Shown here: piece by piece, positions 58,161 through 64,000 of the stretch
How positions within the stretch are numbered: position 1 is the first letter of the stretch
Layout: each line of letters begins with the position of its first letter
NCBI GenBank assembly: GCA_001800135.1
Contig: MGUU01000016.1
Span: 124,001-188,000 of the forward strand
Reading direction: 5' to 3'
DNA from: Elusimicrobia bacterium RIFCSPLOWO2_02_FULL_39_32
Lineage (GTDB): Bacteria > Elusimicrobiota > Elusimicrobia > 2-02-FULL-39-32
DNA: 64,000 bases
The notes under the pieces: model-generated
What the model saw: the letters and a program-made list of their open reading frames with translations, nothing else
Databases searched by the model: none
What the model was told of the DNA's origin: nothing
Translations under genes and position numbers: made by a program

Positions 58161-58188
58161 AAAAGTGGCAATAACTTCTGCCACTTTT
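58161..58188 (-). terminator. Hairpin with U-rich tail in the rimP leader
   Basis: Perfect 10-base arms (58161-58170 and 58179-58188) with an 8-base loop, followed on the minus strand by a U-rich stretch. The predicted transcription start lies at the hairpin itself, so it may be a 5' stabilising stem or an early attenuator of the rimP operon. It could also stop readthrough from the antisense side of the neighbouring gene. Confidence 0.6.
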
Positions 58189-58193
58189 GAACT

Positions 58194-58222
58194 ATTTTAC
58201 TTTGTTTTCAATCACCTGTCAA
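58194..58222 (-). promoter_or_regulatory. Promoter of the rimP-nusA-infB operon
   Basis: On the minus strand TTGACA (58222-58217), 17 bases, TAAAAT (58199-58194). The predicted start of transcription is about 58187, some 50 bases before the rimP ATG. Confidence 0.75.
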
Positions 58223-58278
58223 ACTAAGAAACTTTTCGATGGCTGAATTCAAGCTCTGAGATTTTTATGCTTATTTGT

Positions 58279-58284
58279 TATAAT
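58279..58284 (+). promoter_or_regulatory. -10 box of the GT-C-like gene
   Basis: A perfect TATAAT preceded by TGT. A poor -35 (CTGAGA, 4 of 6) is 17 bases upstream. Transcription would start near 58291, which argues for the ATG at 58303 as start of translation. Confidence 0.55.
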
Positions 58285-58302
58285 AAAAAATTCATTAAAA
58301 AT

Positions 58303-59925
58303 ATGGAAATTAAAATGGTTGAAAAAATAGTTGCGAAGATAGAAAATTCCTCCCTAGACCGCCTTAAAAAAATAATTTGTACTGCTGTTTTCCTTTTTGT
58401 CTTCGGAATGATGACCCATGAAAAATATTCCGGTTCAGGAGATGAGCCTCATTACATGATGATCTCCTACTCTTTAGTTTTTGACCAGGATTTAGATCTC
58501 TCCAATAACTATGGGGATAAAAACAATATTATTTTTGACGGGAATTTAAGCAAAGAGGAAGCCCATGCAAGAATTGGAGGAAATGGCAAACTCTTTCCAT
58601 CGCACGATATTGGGATGAGCCTGCTTTTTGCTCCCTATTTTTCTCTCTCCTACATTTTAGCGCGGGAGATTCCTAAAAGGCTTCCAATTTTTATTTTAGA
58701 CAAGATTAAGATGAAAGCATGGGAATTCTTAAAACTTTTTTTAGGTTTTGGCATGATTTTTTTTACATGCTTTATGGCAACCCAAATTTTTGATCTCTGT
58801 TTTTATTTTTCTCAAGATAAAACTAAATCTTTTTTTTGGACTTTTTTTTGCGCGATCTCTCCCCCAATTCTTTCTCACTCCTTTCTTTTCTTTACTGAAA
58901 TCCCCACTGCTTGCGGCGCTATTTTTATCTATAAAAAAATAAAAATGGAGGAGGAACTCTCAGCTCAAAAATCTCTATTTCTGGGAATTCTGTCAGCCAG
59001 CCTTATTTTAATTCATATAAGAAATATTGTCCTTGCGGGAATTTTATTGTTTTTAATTTTTTTAAAAAGCGCAAGGTCTTGCCTGTCCAAAGCCTGCCCC
59101 GAGCGGAATCCAGGAGGGGCGGAGTCATGGGGCGGAGTTGAGGAGCAAAGTCGGCAGATGAATTCAAGGGGGTTCTTACGAGCAATAAAGATTCTGGCGA
59201 TTCAAAAAAAATTCGTTCTTTTGAATTTGGCGCTTGGGGTTTCCCTTATCCTCTTTTTAAGGACTTGGCTCAATCTCTATCTTTGGGGAAGCTCACTCAC
59301 CACCAAACATCTTTTGCTGCACAACTTCAAGAGCTTAAATGTTGAAATGTTTTTAGAAATTATCTTAAGAGCATTTGCGATTTTTTTTGACCAAGAAGGG
59401 GGTCTTTTTATATATGCCCCTATTTATATTTTATGCTTTGCTGGTTTCACAATTCTCTTCAAGAAATCCAAGAGCACTTTTTTCGAGCTTCTTTTGCCTT
59501 GTTTAATAAATGTTTTAACAATAGTTTCTTTCCCTTTTTGGAACCATCATGGCTGGTCTGGTTTTTGGTCCCCAGCTGCCCGCTATTTAGTTCCGATTAT
59601 CCCCTTTTGCGCTCTTGCGACTTTTTTTGTTTTCATTCAATTAAAGTCTCTCACCTGGATTGTGAAAGGATTCATAGGTCTGCAAATTTTCATTAATCTA
59701 TTTTTTTGGCAGTTCCCAAAACTTTTATGGAACGATGGGGATGGCATAAGCGCTCTTAGTCTCTTTTTAAAAGAATATTCCTCCTTCAATTTTCTTGCGT
59801 TTATCCCTACATGGAACCAATTCTCCTGGAATTCCTTTATAAAATCCATGACACTTTCAGGTTTGTGTCTATGGATAACCCTAAACCTTTTGCGCAAATT
59901 AAAACCAAGTGCTTCCAATAGGTAA
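58303..59925 (+). CDS. Polytopic membrane protein, probable GT-C-type glycosyltransferase
   Basis: About 540 residues from the ATG at 58303; an upstream ATG at 58267 lies before the predicted transcription start. An N-terminal helix is followed by a periplasmic-type loop with SGSGDEPHYMM, an Asp-Glu-His motif in the first loop as in GT-C dolichol- or polyprenyl-dependent transferases, and about ten more helices. A late FWNHHGWSGFWSPAARYL segment is typical of such proteins in Omnitrophota-like genomes. The acceptor is unknown. A hydrophilic GC-rich stretch (from about residue 255) interrupts the pattern of helices. It converges with the next gene and overlaps its end by 27 bases. Confidence 0.7.
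   Translation: MEIKMVEKIVAKIENSSLDRLKKIICTAVFLFVFGMMTHEKYSGSGDEPHYMMISYSLVFDQDLDLSNNYGDKNNIIFDGNLSKEEAHARIGGNGKLFPSHDIGMSLLFAPYFSLSYILAREIPKRLPIFILDKIKMKAWEFLKLFLGFGMIFFTCFMATQIFDLCFYFSQDKTKSFFWTFFCAISPPILSHSFLFFTEIPTACGAIFIYKKIKMEEELSAQKSLFLGILSASLILIHIRNIVLAGILLFLIFLKSARSCLSKACPERNPGGAESWGGVEEQSRQMNSRGFLRAIKILAIQKKFVLLNLALGVSLILFLRTWLNLYLWGSSLTTKHLLLHNFKSLNVEMFLEIILRAFAIFFDQEGGLFIYAPIYILCFAGFTILFKKSKSTFFELLLPCLINVLTIVSFPFWNHHGWSGFWSPAARYLVPIIPFCALATFFVFIQLKSLTWIVKGFIGLQIFINLFFWQFPKLLWNDGDGISALSLFLKEYSSFNFLAFIPTWNQFSWNSFIKSMTLSGLCLWITLNLLRKLKPSASNR
59068..59172 (+). repeat. GC-rich in-frame insertion inside the GT-C-like gene
   Basis: About 100 bases far richer in G and C than the flanks, encoding SKACPERNPGGAESWGGVEEQ between two membrane helices. 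It holds GGGGCGGAGT twice (59116 and 59129) and GCCCC/GGGGC arms. The peptide resembles translated dispersed palindromic repeats (ACPERSRR-type) seen in many bacterial genomes. Its length keeps the frame open. Only one copy was seen in the window. Confidence 0.5.
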
Positions 59926-62900
59926 CCTTACGATTAATTCTCTCATCCATCTGAAACGAACCAATAAAACTGCGCTTAAAAAAGCATGGGATTTTGACCA
60001 GTTCACAATCCGAACTCTTTGAGAGAATTGGATAAAAATCTTATTTCTTGTTTTTTCCGGAAGCCGAGATAACATCTTCTGGATTCTTTTAAACTTAGCT
60101 TCAGGATCTAGATCAGGTTGAGAGCTAAGCATCAACTGAAAAATAAAAGGGTTTGAGAAAAATAGTTCGGGTTCGGTTTTTAAAGAAGGAGGGAGGAGGA
60201 GTTGTTCTGGAGCAATTCTTTCTTTAGAATAGGGTCCCCACTCATGGCTAGCCATAAAAATCATTAAAGTTTGAGCAAAGGAACTAAAATCAAGGTAAGT
60301 TAAAAGCCAGCCTAAAGGGCTGCTCAAAGCGATCAAGTTCATAAGACGATTAGATGCGTAAGAAAATAGATCAGCCAGAGAACGTCCGGTAGAACGCAGC
60401 TTGAGCACAAAAACATTTTTAATTCCTGGATTTAGAAAAAAGGCTATTTTTTCTTTAAATTTAAGATGAGACACGCTCTCAACCCCTTTCCAGAGCTCTT
60501 CTTGCGGCTCAATCTTTTTATATAAGGGAGAGACTTTTTCGATCAGTCCCTCTATTGCTCTAAAATAGACTTTTTTTAATTCATCTAAATTCTTTGCCGC
60601 GCCTATCTTCTCAATTAGAACTTTTGGAATAGTTTCCTGAATAGGAATATTTTTTTCAGATAAAATCCTGCTTAAAGATTCATCTAAAATTTCCCCTCCC
60701 TTTGGAACATGTTCCTTAAAATTTAGAAGATTCCTTTCAGACAATAATCTTGTTATAAATTCATCCAAAACCATTAACCTCTTTTGAAGATTTTGAATTG
60801 TTAAAGAAAAATCCCCTTCCCATGAAAAAGAATTAAATGCTTTCTCTAAATCAGGATCAAGAGTTTTAAACTGATTGAGCTCTTTTAAAAAAAATTGAAA
60901 AAGAGTTTTGCTCCCTAAAATAAACGCGGGCAATTGGTTCGGCTCTGAAAAAGCATCTGCTAAAACTTTTGAAAACAGTGTACGATCCATTTCTAAAGAT
61001 GCCTGCAATTCCCTCCGTAATTCCAATATAAAATATTTTAACTCCCCCCTAAATTGAGAAGGGGTATGAGCAAATGGGAATCTTTCTTTAACAAAAGTTA
61101 GCAAGGTGTCCTGATCTAATCTTCCCCCAGCGGCATGCACAGCCTTATCCAGAATTGGCAAAATACTTAAAAAGAACTGGGTTATTGACTGCAAATTCTC
61201 TGCTGATCCTTCTTTAAAAAGTTCTGCTTTTAACTCTAAAACCTGATCTTTTAATTTTTGCTCTTGGGATAGAGAAAAAACCATTTCTGAAATCTCTTTA
61301 GAAAAGGATTCTAGTGATCGAAATAAAATTTGAGCGCTGTCTCCTGTAGGATAGGACAGTTCTCCGCCTAAACGCATGAACTTCTCTTTGAAAAATTCTT
61401 CTAATCCCTTTTCTGCTTCTAAACGCAAAGAAAGATAAATTCTCTTAAATTCTTCCAAGTCTAACTTCTCGCTTCTAATCAAATGATCTCTTACCTTTTT
61501 CACTAATGTTTGTTCTTGAAAAAATCCTAAAACTTTCTCCAAATTTTTTGCAAATGATTCCAAGCTAAAAAACAGGTCTGAAAGCTCTTTTGAATCTCCT
61601 AATGACCCTCTAATTGGTTGTAAAAACTGAGAGGAATTCCAAAATCCAATATCAGTTCTGGGTTTAGAATCTTCTAATGATCTTTTAAGGGAAACATGCA
61701 GACTGCCAGGAGGTTCTCCCTTAATACGTTCGACCTTTTTTAAAAATTCATTCAGCTCATTTTCTTGGAACTTAAAGAAATCTTCCAGGGTTCTGGCAGA
61801 ACTAAGGGTCTGTAACTTTTGAGGCAACTCTGGATCAAGAAAGGTTCCTAAACTCCTTTCACTTTCTTTAAATAAAATGAACTTTTCTTTTACGTTTCTA
61901 GCTAAGATTTCAAATCCTTTATGAATTCCTTCTTGCGGATAAAGATGCTCCTCACTTTGAAAATGTTGAATCTCTTTTTGTCTAATCCCTTTGCCAAAAG
62001 TTGGAAATCCTTTTTCTCTAAAAATAGTTCTTAAAATATGGTCAATTTCACTCTCTAGACTATGCAGGGTTTTAAAAGTCTCATGGCTTGTGCGAAAATG
62101 GTTTTGAGGATCTTCCAGAAAACTCTTGAGCGAGGATGCAGGGTTTGGATTTTTGGAATCCATGAGATTCAAGGTCATTAAAATTTTTCTCAAAAGCTCT
62201 TTTGCTTCTAAATTTAATTCTCTGGAAGCGCTCCATGTTTCAAGGCTAGGGAAGTCTCCTTTTATTTGGACCCCAGTGGACAATGATTCTGAGGCATATG
62301 AAGATGGTTCTATTTTCGAACCAGAGGCAAAAGCAGATTGGACTTCTCTAAAAGCTGTATCAGCCACTGCTCTGAGTGATCGCGCTATATCCTGAGAGGA
62401 TAACTCTTTATTTAAAGATTTGTTCCACAAGGTTTGCCAAAAAACTTCTGCAAAAGATTGAGGTTCTTCTTTAATTTTTGCAGCTAAAACTGTTTCTCTC
62501 CACCCATGGTCTAACCCTTGCAAAAATTTTAAGATTTGCTGCGCAGAAATTTTTGGATTATTTTCCAGCTTAATTTCTTTTAAGGCAGGCTCTATGCCCT
62601 CTAACAGATTTAATTTTGTTTCTTGAACCTCATCCTTAGATCTCAGAATTATGAGATGAATGATTCTTAAAAAATGGCTCTTTAAACCATTTATGCTCGC
62701 CTCCAAACCTTCCTTTGTATCCGCTAAAGAACCAGTCCCAATAGTTCTAATCGCTTGAACATCTCCCATCAGAAAAAATTGCAGGCTGTTTTCAATGGTT
62801 TTTATATCACTCTGGATTTGTCTAGCCAAACCTAAATTAAGATCAAACTTTATAGAATTTTTTAAAAGCACCCTTTCCCAAATTCTCTTGATCACAGGCT

Positions 62901-63999
62901 CTGCCAAATCCCTATTTTCCCCAAAGAGCGCAGATAAAGCAGGATGAATTGCCTCTCTTTTTAAAGCAGCCTCTCTATTTTCTAAAACGTTCAGAAGCTG
63001 CTCCAACTTCTTCTCAGAATTTATGAAAACTTTTAAATTGATTGGAATCCCTAATTTTTGGGAAATGGCAGAGAGAAGCTCTCTAGTTTCCTGAATATAG
63101 GCTGGATACCTTTGCGCAACTTCCAAATAGGTTTTTGCTCCTTCAAAATGATGGTTTAAACGCTCCTCTAATATCCCAAACTTCTTTTCTTGGGTTAAAA
63201 GAACTATCATCTCATCTAACTTTTGATTAGTGTTCCTAAATTCTTTTAAAAATGGTTCTGGGGAGCTGCTATTTTCTAAAATAATTTGAGAAAAATTTGG
63301 AGTTTTAAAATCAAGCAGTTTAGATTCCTTAAAACCTGTAAGCAAAGATTCAATAATTTCATTTTGCATATTCAAAAAAGTTCTTTCAAATTGTTTAAGA
63401 TCATATTGGTTTTTAAAGTTCCCTAAAATTTTTGTTTGTAAAAATTCCCATAAAGAGCCAACCCCATTTTTTATCGCTAAAGATGGATTCCAAAAACTAT
63501 TTAAAATAGATGCGCCTCCTTTGGATAGAATCTCTTTCCATTCTCTGTTATTTTCTTCTTTTAAAGCTTGGTCCATCATCTTAACAAGAAGGGTTAGATT
63601 CGCTTTTTCTCTCAAACCAGGAACGCTTTCCAGAGTTTTTTCCATTTCTTCCGCATACTGAAACATCCGTTTTTTAAGTTCTTCCAGATTCTTTACATCT
63701 TTAAAACAGATGTCAAAAATCGAATCAACCTTTTCTAAAATCCTCTCTTCACCTGAGACCAAATAAAATGTCTGTCCTAAAAATCCTTTATGCGCTAAGA
63801 AAACGCGGAAAAGAAACTCTTCCAACTCATTGTTTTGAAGGTTCCAAACCCAAGACTCTAAGAAAGATCTCTCTAAATGAACCGGTATAGAATTCCTGCT
63901 TAAACTACGATTTAATAAATCGTGAGAAAGTTCTTGCAAGAATTCATGAAAACCCTCTTTTTTTAAAGGCTTTTCAAATATCGCCTGAACCACTGCCAT
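59899..63999 (-). CDS. Long helical protein, N-terminus uncertain at window edge
   Basis: 1366 codons are seen; the first Met lies at the very edge, so the gene may begin further right. The protein is almost wholly helical, rich in Leu, Glu, Lys and Phe, without signal peptide or known motif. A hydrophobic patch near the C-terminus (SSPLGWLLTYLDFSSFAQTL) may touch the membrane. Composition resembles the helical connectors of the giant protein, but no kinase or HExxH motif was found. It could be the end of a second very large protein. Confidence 0.7.
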   Translation of the reverse strand: MAVVQAIFEKPLKKEGFHEFLQELSHDLLNRSLSRNSIPVHLERSFLESWVWNLQNNELEEFLFRVFLAHKGFLGQTFYLVSGEERILEKVDSIFDICFKDVKNLEELKKRMFQYAEEMEKTLESVPGLREKANLTLLVKMMDQALKEENNREWKEILSKGGASILNSFWNPSLAIKNGVGSLWEFLQTKILGNFKNQYDLKQFERTFLNMQNEIIESLLTGFKESKLLDFKTPNFSQIILENSSSPEPFLKEFRNTNQKLDEMIVLLTQEKKFGILEERLNHHFEGAKTYLEVAQRYPAYIQETRELLSAISQKLGIPINLKVFINSEKKLEQLLNVLENREAALKREAIHPALSALFGENRDLAEPVIKRIWERVLLKNSIKFDLNLGLARQIQSDIKTIENSLQFFLMGDVQAIRTIGTGSLADTKEGLEASINGLKSHFLRIIHLIILRSKDEVQETKLNLLEGIEPALKEIKLENNPKISAQQILKFLQGLDHGWRETVLAAKIKEEPQSFAEVFWQTLWNKSLNKELSSQDIARSLRAVADTAFREVQSAFASGSKIEPSSYASESLSTGVQIKGDFPSLETWSASRELNLEAKELLRKILMTLNLMDSKNPNPASSLKSFLEDPQNHFRTSHETFKTLHSLESEIDHILRTIFREKGFPTFGKGIRQKEIQHFQSEEHLYPQEGIHKGFEILARNVKEKFILFKESERSLGTFLDPELPQKLQTLSSARTLEDFFKFQENELNEFLKKVERIKGEPPGSLHVSLKRSLEDSKPRTDIGFWNSSQFLQPIRGSLGDSKELSDLFFSLESFAKNLEKVLGFFQEQTLVKKVRDHLIRSEKLDLEEFKRIYLSLRLEAEKGLEEFFKEKFMRLGGELSYPTGDSAQILFRSLESFSKEISEMVFSLSQEQKLKDQVLELKAELFKEGSAENLQSITQFFLSILPILDKAVHAAGGRLDQDTLLTFVKERFPFAHTPSQFRGELKYFILELRRELQASLEMDRTLFSKVLADAFSEPNQLPAFILGSKTLFQFFLKELNQFKTLDPDLEKAFNSFSWEGDFSLTIQNLQKRLMVLDEFITRLLSERNLLNFKEHVPKGGEILDESLSRILSEKNIPIQETIPKVLIEKIGAAKNLDELKKVYFRAIEGLIEKVSPLYKKIEPQEELWKGVESVSHLKFKEKIAFFLNPGIKNVFVLKLRSTGRSLADLFSYASNRLMNLIALSSPLGWLLTYLDFSSFAQTLMIFMASHEWGPYSKERIAPEQLLLPPSLKTEPELFFSNPFIFQLMLSSQPDLDPEAKFKRIQKMLSRLPEKTRNKIFIQFSQRVRIVNWSKSHAFLSAVLLVRFRWMRELIVRLPIGSTWF

Positions 64000-64000
64000 G

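Noticed and set aside
58137-58184. Longer start for rimP
   Set aside because: The extra codons lie in the leader hairpin near the predicted transcription start, whereas the ATG at 58136 has a good ribosome site.

Overview
The window looks like a chromosomal fragment of an Omnitrophota (candidate phylum OP3) bacterium or a close relative. The inference rests on AT-rich DNA, a Gram-negative-type gene set (LolA, RodZ-like, PgsA/PgpA), the MoxR-DUF58-BatA-VWA gene order, and one reading frame of more than ten thousand codons. Giant proteins of tens of thousands of residues are known from Omnitrophota. Taxonomy was not tested.

Positions 1-30041 (minus strand) are a single uninterrupted open frame of at least 10,013 codons that leaves the window at its left edge. 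The protein has an N-terminal membrane anchor, a TIKI/ChaN/EreA-like segment, an HExxH segment, several membrane clusters, three M48-like HExxH segments, three UbiB/ABC1-like atypical kinase segments, a nucleotidyltransferase-like segment, and very long helical connectors. The M48-to-kinase block of about 6 kb is duplicated, and a further unit appears to begin at the left edge. On the opposite strand, at linkers of the giant gene, lie three copies of a compact cassette: a TTGACA/17 bp/TATA-type promoter, a two-helix membrane ORF, and a 31-32 residue membrane microprotein ORF, with a good Shine-Dalgarno in two copies. This antisense nested system is the most unusual thing in the window.

Positions 30042-30350 are the giant gene's leader: a promoter, a GEMM-type (cyclic dinucleotide) riboswitch, a terminator hairpin, a CG-alternating tract and a palindrome. 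Upstream is a RelE-type toxin/ribbon-helix-helix antitoxin pair with its own operator-promoter. Positions 31054-37970 are a four-gene minus-strand operon (MoxR ATPase, DUF58, BatA/DUF4159, VWA membrane protein). A FadI-like thiolase diverges from it, apparently with a nearly leaderless promoter.

Positions 39482-48091 hold xer, recA, an M48 lipoprotein-like protease, pgpA, pgsA, a rodZ-like gene, lolA, ftsK and a winged-helix gene. Positions 48171-58136 hold accB, pnp, rpsO, ribF, nrnA, a small secreted protein, rbfA, infB, nusA and rimP: a translation/RNA-metabolism superoperon read from rimP, whose promoter is followed by a hairpin at the predicted mRNA 5' end. At the right end a GT-C-like membrane protein gene (plus strand), carrying a GC-rich in-frame insertion, converges on a long helical protein gene that runs to the window edge. 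No rRNA, tRNA, CRISPR array or transposase gene was recognised.
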